Shown: positions 37,743-46,980 of the stretch, one piece after another
How positions within the stretch are numbered: position 1 is the stretch's first letter
How the letters are laid out: each line of letters starts with the position of its first letter
NCBI RefSeq assembly: GCF_000802425.1
Contig: NZ_JRUD01000002.1
Span: forward strand, 186,001-250,000
DNA length: 64,000 nt
Direction of reading: 5' to 3'
Source of the DNA: Pseudomonas flexibilis
GTDB taxonomy: Bacteria; Pseudomonadota; Gammaproteobacteria; Pseudomonadales; Pseudomonadaceae
Translations under genes and position numbers: made by a program
The notes under the pieces: generated by a model
Database searches by the model: none
What the model saw: the letters and a program-made list of their open reading frames with translations, nothing else
What the model was told of the DNA's origin: nothing

Positions 37743-37966
37743 AAAGTCTCCTGACGCCGGCGTGCGGGGAACTGCAGCTCTCCCGGCAGAAGCAAGCGGC
37801 ATACCAGTCCGTTCGGCAGCACGCCCGGCGGGTTTGCGTGGCGTGCGCCGGGTCCTGCGCGCACCGGGCTGGTGCGCACAGGCAATCGCGTGGTGCGGGC
37901 TGCCGGTTGCAGGTTGGCGTGGTTATACTTTCGCCGTTTGCGCCCCTACGTTTCCAAGAGCACACC

Positions 37967-38812
37967 ATGCGTAACGATGCCTTTGATGAAATCGACGATC
38001 TGCCCAGCCTGAGCGTTGAGCCCCGTGACCGAGACACGGTTTCCCCGGCGCTCGCCGAGCCGCGGCGGGAAAGTCGAGCGGTGGCCGAGACGCCTGCGCG
38101 CGGCCTGGCCGGTGGACTGGTCTGGGCACTGCTGCTGGCGGCGCTGATTGCCCTGGCCGGTCTGGCCTGGTGGAGCTACAAACAGCTGAGCCTGATGTCG
38201 CAGCAACTGGTGGCCACTCAGGAGAGCTTCGCGCGCATCAGCGAGGAAGCGGCCGGGCGCATCCAGGACATCAGTGGCAAGGTGGTCGCCACGGAAAGCA
38301 GCATCAGCGCCGGCACGGAAAGCCTGCAGCGGCAGCTGCGCCAGATGGAGGGCAAGCTGGAAGCGCTCAGCCGGCAGATCCGCGTGCAGGAAGCCAAGCA
38401 GGACAAGCGCCTGGATGCCCTGGAGGGCGAGATCAAGGCCCAGCTGGCCGCTGCCGGCAAGCTTGATGAGCGCATCAAGGCCCAGGGGGGCGAGCTGGCC
38501 GCGCTGAACGGCGTGCCCGAGCAGTTGGGCAAGATTCGCAGCGAACAAGGCAAGCAGGTCGAGGCGTTGCTGGCGCTGGACAAGGTACTCAAGACCCTTA
38601 CCAACGACGTTCAGGCGCTGAAGAAGCTCAATGCCGGTCCGACCCTCAAGCGCCTGGAGCAGGACCTGCTGGTGCTGCGCAGCGAAGTGGCGGGTCTGCC
38701 AAGCGGTACCGGCACCACCGAGTTCGACACCTTCCGCGCCCAGGTGACGCGCAACATCACCACCCTGCAAACGCAGATCCAGACCCTGCAGCGGCAGATC
38801 GACGGCCGCTGA
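37967..38812 (+). CDS. Membrane-anchored coiled-coil protein (PA4317-like hypothetical)
   Basis: A 281-residue protein with a charged cytoplasmic N-terminus (about 1-45) and one membrane helix (GGLVWALLLAALIALAGLAWW, about 49-69). A very long periplasmic coiled coil (about 75-280) rich in Gln/Glu/Leu/Lys follows, for example RLDALEGEIKAQLAAAGKLDERIKAQGG and LQTQIQTLQRQ at the end. Function unknown; the layout resembles other envelope or division-linked coiled-coil proteins. It stands next to sbcB, as an unnamed gene of P. aeruginosa does. Confidence 0.75.
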   Translation: MRNDAFDEIDDLPSLSVEPRDRDTVSPALAEPRRESRAVAETPARGLAGGLVWALLLAALIALAGLAWWSYKQLSLMSQQLVATQESFARISEEAAGRIQDISGKVVATESSISAGTESLQRQLRQMEGKLEALSRQIRVQEAKQDKRLDALEGEIKAQLAAAGKLDERIKAQGGELAALNGVPEQLGKIRSEQGKQVEALLALDKVLKTLTNDVQALKKLNAGPTLKRLEQDLLVLRSEVAGLPSGTGTTEFDTFRAQVTRNITTLQTQIQTLQRQIDGR

Positions 38813-38817
38813 GGGGC

Positions 38818-38852
38818 GTAGGCCCCGGACAACGCTTTCCTTGTCCACCATG
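38818..38852. repeat. Degenerate GTAGG-headed repeat
   Basis: GTAGGCCCCGGACAACGCTTTCC followed by TTGTCCACCATGG is a mutated copy of the palindromic unit seen at 10326 and 51814. The 3' arm (TTGTCCACC) is intact but the 5' arm is altered. It lies between the coiled-coil gene and sbcB. Confidence 0.55.
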
Positions 38853-38901
38853 GCGACCGCGCCGTGGCCCGCCGGCGGCGGCCGGAACCGCGCTGACCGC
38901 C

Positions 38902-40353
38902 CTATAGCTCAGGCGTGACGCAGCCCAGCCGCCGGGCCAGCTCCCCGGCATATGCCTGCCAGTCCAGCAGCAGTGCGCGTTTGGCGCCGTCCGCGCCAGC
39001 CAGCTGGGCGTTCAGTTCCTGCTCGAAGGCCGCCAGGGTGTTGGGCGCGCCGCGTGCCGGATCGAGCAGTCGCTCGCGGCAGAACGCCTGCCAGCGCAGC
39101 CGTTCCTCTGCCGTCAGGCTGTCTGGAAGATTGCGCGCCCGATAACGGAACAGCAGCTCCGGCAGGCGCGGGTCGTCGAAGGACCAGGCCTCCCTGGCCA
39201 GCGCCTGCGGCTCACTGAGGCGCACCTGCTCGCACAGGCGGCGATCACGTTCGCCGAGGAAACCGCCGTACAGCTGTTGCTCGGGGTCATCCTGTCCATT
39301 ACCGGCGAAGGTTTCCTCGGCATACAGCGCGGCCAGCTTGTCACGCCATTGTGTGGCCTGGTCCCGAAGCAGCATGGCGCGCCGCTGGCACAGCTCCAGA
39401 TCCAGCCCGAGGCGCTCGCGGTCCTCGCCGCGCAGCACGTTCAGCGGCGCCAGCACCGGACACTTGTTGATATGCACCAGCTTGAGCGGGGCGGGCAGTT
39501 GGTCGTCGGCCAGATTGTCGCGTCGGGTGTACAGCCGCTCGCGCAGGGTCTCGGCATCCAGTTCCAGCAAGGGCGCGGGATCGGCCTGCAGGTCGCAGAC
39601 GATCAGTGCGTTGCGGTTGCGCGGATGCCAGGCCAGCGGCAGCGCCACCGCCAGGTAATGGCGCTCGGCGGCGAAGCGCCCGGAAATGTGCACAAGGGGT
39701 TGCAGCAGGCGCACCCGCTCCATCACCTGATGCTTGCTGCGCAACTGGTACAGGTACTCGTAGAGGCGCGGTTGCCGCTCGCGCAGCAGGCGTGCCAGGC
39801 CAATGGTCGCCGTGACGTCGGACAGCGCATCGTGGGCCTGGCCGTGGTCAATGCCGTTGGCCTGGGTGAGCAGCTCCAGGCGCAGGCTGACACGGCCGTC
39901 CTGTTGCGGCCAGACAATGCCTTCCGGACGCAGCGCATAGGCGGCGCGCACCAGGTCGATCAGGTCCCAGCGGCTATTGCCGCCCTGCCATTCGCGGGCA
40001 TAGGGGTCGAAGAAGTTGCGATACAGCCCGTAGCGGGTGAACTCGTCGTCGAAGCGCAGCGAGTTGTAGCCGGCGCCGCAGGTGCCGGGGCGCGCCAGCT
40101 CGGCGTGCAGGCGGGTGAAGAATTCGGCTTCGTCCTGGCCCTGGTCGAGCAGGGTCCGCGGGTGGATGCCGGTGATCAGGCAGGCGGCCGGGTGAGGAAG
40201 GATGTCGTCGGCCGGACGGCAGTAGAGGTTGACCGGTTCGCCAATGATGTTGAGCGCTTCATCCGTGCGCAGGCCGGCGACCTGCAGCGGGCGATCGCGG
40301 CGCGGATCGGTCCCGGTGGTTTCGTAGTCGTACCAGAAAATGCTCGGGGTCAC
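38902..40353 (-). CDS. sbcB: Exodeoxyribonuclease I
   Basis: Processive 3'-5' exonuclease on single-stranded DNA, active in recombination and mismatch repair. The 483 residues begin with the DEDDh exonuclease motif I FWYDYETTGTDPRRDRPLQ. Motif II is in YNSLRFDDEFTRYGLYRNFFDPY and motif III in HDALSDVTATIGLARLL. The SH3-like and C-terminal helical parts follow. The length is within the normal range for ExoI (about 475-485). The ATG at 40353 begins the conserved region. Confidence 0.94.
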   Translation of the reverse strand: MTPSIFWYDYETTGTDPRRDRPLQVAGLRTDEALNIIGEPVNLYCRPADDILPHPAACLITGIHPRTLLDQGQDEAEFFTRLHAELARPGTCGAGYNSLRFDDEFTRYGLYRNFFDPYAREWQGGNSRWDLIDLVRAAYALRPEGIVWPQQDGRVSLRLELLTQANGIDHGQAHDALSDVTATIGLARLLRERQPRLYEYLYQLRSKHQVMERVRLLQPLVHISGRFAAERHYLAVALPLAWHPRNRNALIVCDLQADPAPLLELDAETLRERLYTRRDNLADDQLPAPLKLVHINKCPVLAPLNVLRGEDRERLGLDLELCQRRAMLLRDQATQWRDKLAALYAEETFAGNGQDDPEQQLYGGFLGERDRRLCEQVRLSEPQALAREAWSFDDPRLPELLFRYRARNLPDSLTAEERLRWQAFCRERLLDPARGAPNTLAAFEQELNAQLAGADGAKRALLLDWQAYAGELARRLGCVTPEL

Positions 40354-40394
40354 GGTGGCCTCCTGTTGCGAGGCCGCGAGTTTAGAGGCTTTTT

Positions 40395-40811
40395 TCAGTG
40401 AGCGGGCTTATGGCCGGTGAAGGCGAAGTAGTCGCGCAGGGCTTCAACCAGCTCGAGAAACTCCGCCGGTGGCGACTCGAGATGGAAGCCGGAGTCGTAG
40501 CTGCCCGGGGTGACGTCTTCTCGGGTCCACTGGCAGGTGGCGTGGAAGTCGATGGGTCGCCAGACGCCCTCGGCGCCGGGAATCTTCAGGCGCATGTCGA
40601 AGCGCGCGCCGACCAGCAGCGGCCACTGGCTGATCAGCATCAGCCCCTCGCACGACAGGTTGCCGAGGTAGCCCAGCGGCTTGTCGGTGATCCGGTTGTA
40701 GACCTTGAGGTAATAGGGCAATTGCTGGCGCTGAATGCGCCGACGCCCGACGCCGGGCACAGCCTGGTCGTGGCTGACACGCGCTTGGCTCGACTTCTCC
40801 AACTCGGGCAC
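40395..40811 (-). CDS. PilZ-domain c-di-GMP-binding protein
   Basis: A 138-residue soluble protein with a PilZ domain. The c-di-GMP-binding motifs are the RRRIQRQQLPYYLKVY arginine box (about residues 23-38) and NLSCEGLML, the (D/N)xSxxG motif (about 51-59). It probably reads out c-di-GMP levels, a theme shared with BifA in this window, though the output is unknown. GGAGG lies five bases before the GTG at 40811, which decides this start. It is 41 bp upstream of sbcB on the same strand. Confidence 0.85.
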   Translation of the reverse strand: MPELEKSSQARVSHDQAVPGVGRRRIQRQQLPYYLKVYNRITDKPLGYLGNLSCEGLMLISQWPLLVGARFDMRLKIPGAEGVWRPIDFHATCQWTREDVTPGSYDSGFHLESPPAEFLELVEALRDYFAFTGHKPAH

Positions 40812-40975
40812 TCGTACCTCCAGTTACCAGGAACACCGAACCGCGACCCTGCGAGGAATGGGCCAGCAGTGCAGGCCCCTTCCGCATGGATTCAAGGTGT
40901 ATTCAAGGAGCGGAGATTAGCCGCTATCGGCGTCGATCTCCAGTGCAGGCGCCGGGGTGCGACATTTGTCGTCAA

Positions 40976-41344
40976 TCAGCGGGCGCCGACGGTTTTCTCC
41001 GGATCGAAGTGGCCGAGCTGGCGCAGGGTTTCCAGGCGGGCCTTGGCGCGGTAGGAGTATTCGCTCAACGGGAAGCGATTGATGATGAACAGGTAGGTCT
41101 GGGTGGCGTCCACGAACAGGCTCTGCCGCTCCAGGCACTGACCGCGCAGCATGGAAATCTCCGGCTGCATGTAGACGCGCGAACGGCTGGCGCGCTCGGC
41201 CAGCGACAGCTCCAGCATCACTTTCTCGCAGTTGCCATCGTCGTAGGCGCGATAGGCGGAGTTCAGGTGCTTGTCCAGGTTGGCGCGGGTGCTGCAACCG
41301 GCGACGGCCAGGCTCGCCGCCAGCAGGATGAGGGGGAGTTTCAT
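40976..41344 (-). CDS. TPR-like lipoprotein (122 aa)
   Basis: MKLPLILLAASLAVAGCSTRANLDKH is a lipoprotein signal with a VAGC lipobox (Cys17). The mature 106 residues form one or two TPR-like helical pairs (AYRAYDDGNCEKVMLELSLAERASRS, QCLERQSLFVDATQTYLFIINRFPLSEYSYRAKARLETL). Ser at +2 favours sorting to the outer membrane. No specific function is known. It is divergent from a second, larger TPR lipoprotein gene at 41513. Confidence 0.8.
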   Translation of the reverse strand: MKLPLILLAASLAVAGCSTRANLDKHLNSAYRAYDDGNCEKVMLELSLAERASRSRVYMQPEISMLRGQCLERQSLFVDATQTYLFIINRFPLSEYSYRAKARLETLRQLGHFDPEKTVGAR

Positions 41345-41512
41345 GAGGGTATCTCCTTTGCTTTGCCATCATATCGACAGTACCCCCGATTTCTTCAATC
41401 GAATCGCGCGGCTTTTTGCCCACAACCTCCGTTGGGTGTGAGGTCCGCGCCCGCCCGCCCGACGAGCGGCATTGCTAGACTCAGGCGCCTACGCATCTGC
41501 CAAGGAATGCCC

Positions 41513-42313
41513 ATGCGCCGCCTGTCTTCCGCTCTACTCCTGCTGCTGTTTCTCGCAGGCTGCTCGCCGACCACTCCGCTGTTCGTGGCCCATGTGGCCA
41601 CCCACGAAGTGGTCGAGTACAAGACCCTGAAGAGCAAGCGCATGGCCGCGGCGGTGGAAGAGGAGGGCGACCTGTTGACCTACAGCGCCCTGGCCATCCG
41701 CGACGCCCACAGTCCGCAGGCCGAGCAGCTCTACCTCTCGGGTTACCGGGACCGCGGCCTGAGCGACGAGGTGCGCGCCATCGCCCTCTACCAGATCGGC
41801 CTCATCTACATGAGCCGCTACAACGACCAGCGCGACGATGCCACCGCACAGCTTTACCTCAATCGCGTGCTCGATGAATTCCCCGCCACCCGCGCCGCCG
41901 AGCGCGCCGCCGAACGGTTGATGGCGCTGCGCGGCCGGGTCGACGAGCCGCTGCAGAAGAATGCCCGCGAGCTGCTGGCTGACTGGAAGCCCGGGGCCGA
42001 TCTGGATCTCAACAAGCCCAGCCTGGATCAGGATATGACCCTGCTGTCGCGCCGAGCGGTGCTCAAGAACCGCGTGGCCGAAGCCGAGGAGCTGTATCTG
42101 CTGGCCCTGCGCGATCCGGGCGTGGCCGCCTCGATCAAGGAAAAGGCGCTCTACCAGCTGGGGTTGATGTACATGGCGGCGGACAACCCCCGCGCCGACC
42201 GCGACAAGGCCATCAACTATCTGCGCCGCCTGCTGGTGCAATACCCGAACGGCGAACTGGCCGACAAGGCGGCCCGCCACCTGGACCGGGTGCTGAACAG
42301 CCCGGCGGCCTGA
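41513..42313 (+). CDS. TPR/Sel1-like lipoprotein (266 aa)
   Basis: MRRLSSALLLLLFLAGCSPTTPLF is a lipoprotein signal (LAGC, Cys17; Ser at +2). The mature region has several 30-40-residue helical repeats with tyrosines in repeating positions (ALYQIGLIYMSRYNDQRDDATAQLYLNRVLDEFPAT; ALYQLGLMYMAADNPRADRDKAINYLRRLLVQYP). Such repeats normally support protein-protein contact. The ATG at 41513 has AAGGA upstream; ATG 41507 is only two codons earlier and too close to that site. The much longer in-frame reading from 40886 runs antisense through the other lipoprotein gene and is rejected. Confidence 0.82.
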   Translation: MRRLSSALLLLLFLAGCSPTTPLFVAHVATHEVVEYKTLKSKRMAAAVEEEGDLLTYSALAIRDAHSPQAEQLYLSGYRDRGLSDEVRAIALYQIGLIYMSRYNDQRDDATAQLYLNRVLDEFPATRAAERAAERLMALRGRVDEPLQKNARELLADWKPGADLDLNKPSLDQDMTLLSRRAVLKNRVAEAEELYLLALRDPGVAASIKEKALYQLGLMYMAADNPRADRDKAINYLRRLLVQYPNGELADKAARHLDRVLNSPAA

Positions 42314-42380
42314 TGCAAGTCAAGCCGGTGGCGGCGAACTGTGCTGCAATGGCTCCACAGCCAACCTTCAAGGAGCCGCA

Positions 42381-43304
42381 ATGAAGATCCGCCAACTGCT
42401 GGTCGTCATCGACCCCACCCAGGAAGCCCAGCCCGCCCTGCAGCGTGCTGCCTGGGTCGCCCGCCGCAACGGGGCGGCACTGGAACTGCTGCTCTGCGAG
42501 CATCAGTCCGCACTCGAAGGTGGTCTGCTGGACGGACCGCGCCTGCAGCACGCGCGTGATGGTCTGCTCGAGCAGCGGCGCGCCTCGCTGGAGCAGCTGG
42601 CCGAGCCGCTCCGCGCCGAGGGCCTGACGGTTACCTGCGAAACGCGCTGGGGACGGCCCTTGTACAAGATGATTCTGGCCCGTGTGGACGAGCTCAAGCC
42701 CGACATTCTGTTCCGCAACGCCTATCAGCACAGCCTGCTGCAGCGCCTGTTGTTCACCAGCAACAGTTGGCAGCTGATCCGCAAGTGCCCCTGCCCGCTG
42801 TGGCTGACCGGCGCGCGCGAGTGGCAACCCAAGCGCCTCTGCGCCGCCGTCGATCCGCTGCATTCAGCCGACAAGCCCGCCGCCCTGGATCACCAGTTGC
42901 TGGCCATTTCCCGTGAGCTGGCGGAGTCGCTTCAGCTGCAGGCCAGCTACGTGCACGCCTACGCACCACTGCCGCGCACCATGGTGTTCGATGCCGAACT
43001 GGTGGCCGATTACGACAGTTACTGCCGCAAGTACGGCGAGCAGCACCGCCAGGCCTTCGACCGCCTGCTGGCCGGTTATCCCGGCGCGGAAGGGCAGGGG
43101 CACCTGGTCGAGGGCTTCGCCGAGCAGGCCGTGCCGCGTTTTGTCGAGGAGCAGGACATCGATCTGCTGCTGATGGGGGCGATTGCCCGGGGCCACCTGG
43201 ACAACGCGCTGATCGGCAATACCGCCGAGCGCATCCTCGAGGCCGTGCGCTGCGATCTGCTGGTGGTCAAGCCGCAGGGATTCGGTAGTTCCGACCAAAC
43301 ATGA
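42381..43304 (+). CDS. uspE: Tandem universal stress protein (UspE-like)
   Basis: A 307-residue protein of two UspA domains (about 1-150 and 155-300), as in UspE. Features are IRQLLVVIDPTQEAQPALQRAAWVARRNGAAL at the N-terminus, an internal match around PKRLCAAVDPLHS, and the C-terminal LLLMGAIARGHLDNALIGNTAERIL, the UspA nucleotide/phosphate-loop region. Usp proteins help survival in starvation and anoxia. It lies 55 bp before pykA; in P. aeruginosa a Usp gene is next to pykA and is regulated by Anr under low oxygen. I saw no clear Anr box here. Confidence 0.85.
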   Translation: MKIRQLLVVIDPTQEAQPALQRAAWVARRNGAALELLLCEHQSALEGGLLDGPRLQHARDGLLEQRRASLEQLAEPLRAEGLTVTCETRWGRPLYKMILARVDELKPDILFRNAYQHSLLQRLLFTSNSWQLIRKCPCPLWLTGAREWQPKRLCAAVDPLHSADKPAALDHQLLAISRELAESLQLQASYVHAYAPLPRTMVFDAELVADYDSYCRKYGEQHRQAFDRLLAGYPGAEGQGHLVEGFAEQAVPRFVEEQDIDLLLMGAIARGHLDNALIGNTAERILEAVRCDLLVVKPQGFGSSDQT

Positions 43305-43359
43305 CTACAGGCGACGGGCGTAGTAGCCTCGGGGCAGACCGAATCAAGGAGTCCCCCGC

Positions 43360-44811
43360 ATGTCGTCCCGTCGCACAAAGATCGTCGCCACCCTGGGCCC
43401 GGCCAGCAGCAGTCCCGAAGTACTCGAGCAGCTGATCCTCGCCGGGCTCAACGTGGCCCGGCTGAACTTCTCCCACGGTTCGCCGGACGAGCACAAGGCC
43501 CGCGCCCGCCTGGTGCGCGAGCTGGCCGCCAAGCATGGCCGCTTCGTGGCGCTGCTCGGCGACCTGCAGGGGCCGAAGATCCGTATCGCCAAGTTCGCCA
43601 ACAAGCGCATCGAGCTGAAGGAAGGCGATAGCTTCCGCTTTTCCGTCACCCATCCGCGCGACGCCGGCAACCAGGAGGTGGTCGGCATCGACTACCCGGA
43701 CCTGATCAAGGACTGCGGCGTCGGTGACGAGCTGCTGCTGGATGACGGCCGCGTGGTGATGCGCGTCGACGCCACCACCGCCGACGAACTGCTGTGCACC
43801 GTGCTGATCGGCGGCCCGCTGTCCGACCACAAGGGCATCAACCGCCGCGGCGGCGGTCTGACGGCGCCGGCGTTGACCGCCAAGGACAAGGCCGACATCA
43901 AGCTGGCTGCGGAAATGGAGCTGGACTACCTGGCGGTGTCCTTCCCGCGCGACGCCGCCGACATGGAACTGGCGCGCCGCCTGCGCGACGAGGCGGGTAG
44001 CAAGGCCTGGCTGGTGGCCAAGATCGAACGCGCCGAGGCGGTGGCCGACGATGAAGCGCTGGACGGCCTGATCCGCGCCTCCGATGCCGTGATGGTGGCC
44101 CGTGGCGACCTGGGTGTGGAGATCGGCGACGCCGAGCTGGTCGGCATCCAGAAGAAGATCATTCTGCACGCCCGTCGCTACAACAAGGCGGTCATCACCG
44201 CCACGCAGATGATGGAGTCCATGATCCACAGCCCGATGCCGACCCGTGCGGAGGTATCCGACGTGGCCAACGCCGTGCTGGACTACACCGACGCGGTGAT
44301 GCTCTCGGCGGAAAGCGCCGCCGGCGATTACCCGGTGGAGGCGGTGAAGGCCATGGCGCGTATCTGCCTGGGTGCGGAAAAGCATCCCACCAGCCAGAAG
44401 TCCAGCCACCGCCTGGGGCAGAAGTTCGGCCGTTGCGACGAAAGCATCGCCCTGGCGGCCATGTATACCGCCAACCACTTTCCGGGCGTGAAGGCCATCA
44501 TCAGCCTCACCGAGAGCGGCTTCACGCCGCTGATCATGTCGCGCATCCGGTCTTCGGTGCCGATCTACGCCTTCACCCGTCACCGCGAGACCCAGGCGCG
44601 CGTGGCGCTGTTCCGCGGCGTGGAAACCGTGCCGTTCGACATGGCCGAGCACGCCCTGGACAAGGTCAGCCAGGCGGCGGTGGACGAGCTGCTGAAGCGC
44701 GGCGTGGTGGAACGCGGTGATTGGGTGATCCTGACCAAGGGCGACACCTACCACACCATTGGCGGCACCAACAGCATGAAGCTCCTGCATGTCGGCGAGC
44801 CGCTGGTCTGA
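43360..44811 (+). CDS. pykA: Pyruvate kinase (type II)
   Basis: Converts phosphoenolpyruvate and ADP to pyruvate and ATP, the last step of glycolysis. The 483 residues contain the phosphate-binding RRTKIVATLGPASSS and the NFSHG loop. GDLQGPKIRI, the metal site KIERAEAVADDEALD and VARGDLGVEIG follow. The signature ITATQMMESMI with TRAEVSDVANAVLDYTDAVMLSAESAAGDYP is also present. This is normal length and complete. GAGTCC precedes the ATG with modest ribosome strength. Its end is followed by only a weak hairpin before the convergent acyltransferase gene. Confidence 0.96.
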   Translation: MSSRRTKIVATLGPASSSPEVLEQLILAGLNVARLNFSHGSPDEHKARARLVRELAAKHGRFVALLGDLQGPKIRIAKFANKRIELKEGDSFRFSVTHPRDAGNQEVVGIDYPDLIKDCGVGDELLLDDGRVVMRVDATTADELLCTVLIGGPLSDHKGINRRGGGLTAPALTAKDKADIKLAAEMELDYLAVSFPRDAADMELARRLRDEAGSKAWLVAKIERAEAVADDEALDGLIRASDAVMVARGDLGVEIGDAELVGIQKKIILHARRYNKAVITATQMMESMIHSPMPTRAEVSDVANAVLDYTDAVMLSAESAAGDYPVEAVKAMARICLGAEKHPTSQKSSHRLGQKFGRCDESIALAAMYTANHFPGVKAIISLTESGFTPLIMSRIRSSVPIYAFTRHRETQARVALFRGVETVPFDMAEHALDKVSQAAVDELLKRGVVERGDWVILTKGDTYHTIGGTNSMKLLHVGEPLV

Positions 44812-44841
44812 GGTGGGGCGAGGGGCGTCTTCGGGCGCCCT

Positions 44842-45891
44842 TCAACGTCCCGGCAGCGGCGCGCCGATGGCGTGCGAACGGGGCGTCAACAACTTGCTGC
44901 GCAGCCAGTCGGTCATCGGTTGTTCCACGAACCGGTAGATGCCGACCGCTACCAGCAGGCACAGGCCGATGGTCAGTGGCGCCATCACGAAGGCCAGCGG
45001 CCCCGGCGCGTCGAAGACGTGGAAGACCTTGTTGAACACCTTCATCACGTAGGGGTGAAACAGGTACAGCGAAAAACTGGCGTCGCCGATCAGCACCACC
45101 CGCGGGGGCAGTTGGCGACCTGCCAGGCCATGCACCAGCGCCAGGAAGGCCAGCGCGGCGGGAATGCCCCAGCTGCCGCTGCGCCCCAGCCAGGGATGGA
45201 GCAGACCGCTGAAGGGCAGGCAGACGATGCAGGCCACACCCATGACGATGAGTGCCGTGCGGGTCTGGCGCGCAATCCCCGCTGTCCGCCAGGCGGCGGT
45301 GTGCCTGTAGAAGGCGTAGCAACCCATGCCCAGCACGAACTCCAGCAGGATTTCATTGGTGTAGAACGCCAGCACCACCGACTCGAAGCGCACCAGCGCG
45401 CCCAGCAGCACCAGGCCCAGCAGCAGGCCCGAGGCGATCAGCAGGCGATGCCGGTGGCTGATCGCCATGGCCAGGGCGAACACCGCGTAGAAGAACATCT
45501 CGAAGTTCAGCGTCCAGCCCAGGAACAACAGGGGCTGCACGCTATCGCCCTTCAGGTAGGGAATGAACAGCAGCGACTTGAGCAGCCCGGCGACATCGGC
45601 CGTGGTGTTGTCCAGCAGGTCGGGCAGCAGCAGGGCAACGCCGAAGACCCCGAAGGTCCCCAGCCAGTAGAGCGGCACCACCCGGATGACGCGCTTGGCG
45701 AAGAAATGACGCGTCGACCTCTCGGTGACCAGGGCCATGATGAAGCCGCTGATGACGAAGAAGATGTCCACGCCCCAGGCGCCTTCCCGGAACAGCGGTA
45801 TGTGGTAGACGACCACGGCGGTCGCCGCGATCGCGCGCAGCAGCTGGATGCTGTCCAGCTTGTCGGCCGAGGCCGTGTGAGCAGATGTCAT
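44842..45891 (-). CDS. Acyltransferase-3 family membrane protein (OafA-type)
   Basis: Membrane O-acyltransferase (Pfam Acyl_transf_3), 349 residues and about ten hydrophobic segments. These enzymes move acetyl groups from cytoplasmic acetyl-CoA to sugars of LPS, capsule or exopolysaccharide outside. The N-terminus DSIQLLRAIAATAVVVYHIPLF has the conserved Arg, and the His proposed as catalytic in the family. WGVDIFFVISGFIMAL and HFFAKRVIRVVPLYWLG are further signatures. No SGNH domain is fused at the C-terminus. A separate exported SGNH gene is divergent, 195 bp away. The ATG at 45891 has AAAGGGA upstream; the sequence before it is not membrane-like. Confidence 0.88.
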   Translation of the reverse strand: MTSAHTASADKLDSIQLLRAIAATAVVVYHIPLFREGAWGVDIFFVISGFIMALVTERSTRHFFAKRVIRVVPLYWLGTFGVFGVALLLPDLLDNTTADVAGLLKSLLFIPYLKGDSVQPLLFLGWTLNFEMFFYAVFALAMAISHRHRLLIASGLLLGLVLLGALVRFESVVLAFYTNEILLEFVLGMGCYAFYRHTAAWRTAGIARQTRTALIVMGVACIVCLPFSGLLHPWLGRSGSWGIPAALAFLALVHGLAGRQLPPRVVLIGDASFSLYLFHPYVMKVFNKVFHVFDAPGPLAFVMAPLTIGLCLLVAVGIYRFVEQPMTDWLRSKLLTPRSHAIGAPLPGR

Positions 45892-46086
45892 GCGGAAATC
45901 CCTTTCGATAGAGCGCCCGACCACCGTCGAGCACACGGGCCCTTTCCCAGGTCCGCAGCCCAGTCAAGCAGACGGCGGCTGAGAAGCGAGCGGCTTTTTG
46001 ACAGACGGTCGAATCGCGTCTAGACCCTGCCACGGTCGTGCATTCGGCCGACCGCCAAGGACGATGCCACCACAGGGAGAAATGCC

Positions 46087-46980
46087 ATGCGAACACTGGC
46101 CGGCCTGACACTGCTTGTCTGGGCGCTGAGCGTGCGTGGAGACGCCGTCCAGGCCCCTGGAACGGACGTGAAGTGGCTGCATGGCCTGCCCTCCATCGTC
46201 TGCTGGGGGGACTCGCTGACCACCTCCAGCTACCCGCACTTCCTGGCCAAGCTGACCGGGCGCACGGTCACCAACCGTGGCGTGGGCGGCAACACCAGCG
46301 CGCAGATCGCCGCCCGCCAGGGAGGCCGGCCGACCTACGTGAAGCTGACCGGCGGCAAGATACCCAGCAGCGGCACGGTGGACGTCGCGGAGTTCACCGT
46401 GGTGCCCATGACCCAGTACGGCCGGCAGCAGCTCGAAGGCACGCTGGGCGGCGTGCGCGGCGTGCTGCGTCGCCACTCCGACACGGCCTACACCTTCACC
46501 CGTGCCCAGGCGGGGGATGCCGTGGACGCGCCGGTCGCCTTGCCGTTTCTGATGGATATCGGCGACACCGACCACGAGATCGCCGTGATCTGGGCGGGGC
46601 GCAACAACTACGACGAACCGCAGCAGGTCATTTCCGACGTGCGCGCCATGGTCGAGTTCCTCAAGCCCCTGCACAAGCGCTTCCTGGTCATGCCGCCGCC
46701 GAATGCCGATTTCGCCCATGAATACATCGGCGGCCGACACTACGCGGACTTCGTCGCCATCCGCGACGGGTTGCGCGAGGCCTTCCCGAACAACTTCCTG
46801 GATATCTGGCAACTGCTGGTGGAAAGCTACGACCCCCGGGACCCCGGCGATGTCGCGGACTACCGGCACGGCATCGTGCCCCGCTCGCTGCGTGATGACC
46901 GCATCCACCTCAACGAGAAGGGTGCGCGGCTGGTGGCCGAGAAGGTGCGTGACTACCTGATCGACTTCAAGGGCTACTGA
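46087..46980 (+). CDS. Exported SGNH/GDSL hydrolase
   Basis: A 297-residue exported esterase/acetyltransferase-like protein with an N-terminal signal (MRTLAGLTLLVWALSVRGDAVQA). The SGNH blocks are visible: Ser43 in CWGDSLTTSSYP (block I), GVGGNTS (block II, Gly), GRNNY (block III, Asn), and Asp271/His274 in DDRIHLNEKG (block V). Such enzymes remove or transfer acetyl groups on polysaccharides. Divergent from an OafA-type acyltransferase, to which it may supply the SGNH activity that is often fused. The 3' end overlaps the convergent DUF1428 gene by 7 bp. Confidence 0.88.
   Translation: MRTLAGLTLLVWALSVRGDAVQAPGTDVKWLHGLPSIVCWGDSLTTSSYPHFLAKLTGRTVTNRGVGGNTSAQIAARQGGRPTYVKLTGGKIPSSGTVDVAEFTVVPMTQYGRQQLEGTLGGVRGVLRRHSDTAYTFTRAQAGDAVDAPVALPFLMDIGDTDHEIAVIWAGRNNYDEPQQVISDVRAMVEFLKPLHKRFLVMPPPNADFAHEYIGGRHYADFVAIRDGLREAFPNNFLDIWQLLVESYDPRDPGDVADYRHGIVPRSLRDDRIHLNEKGARLVAEKVRDYLIDFKGY

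Noticed and set aside
44812..44841. GGGCG...CGCCC hairpin after pykA as a terminator
   Set aside because: Only a five-base stem, long loop and no T-run; too weak to list.
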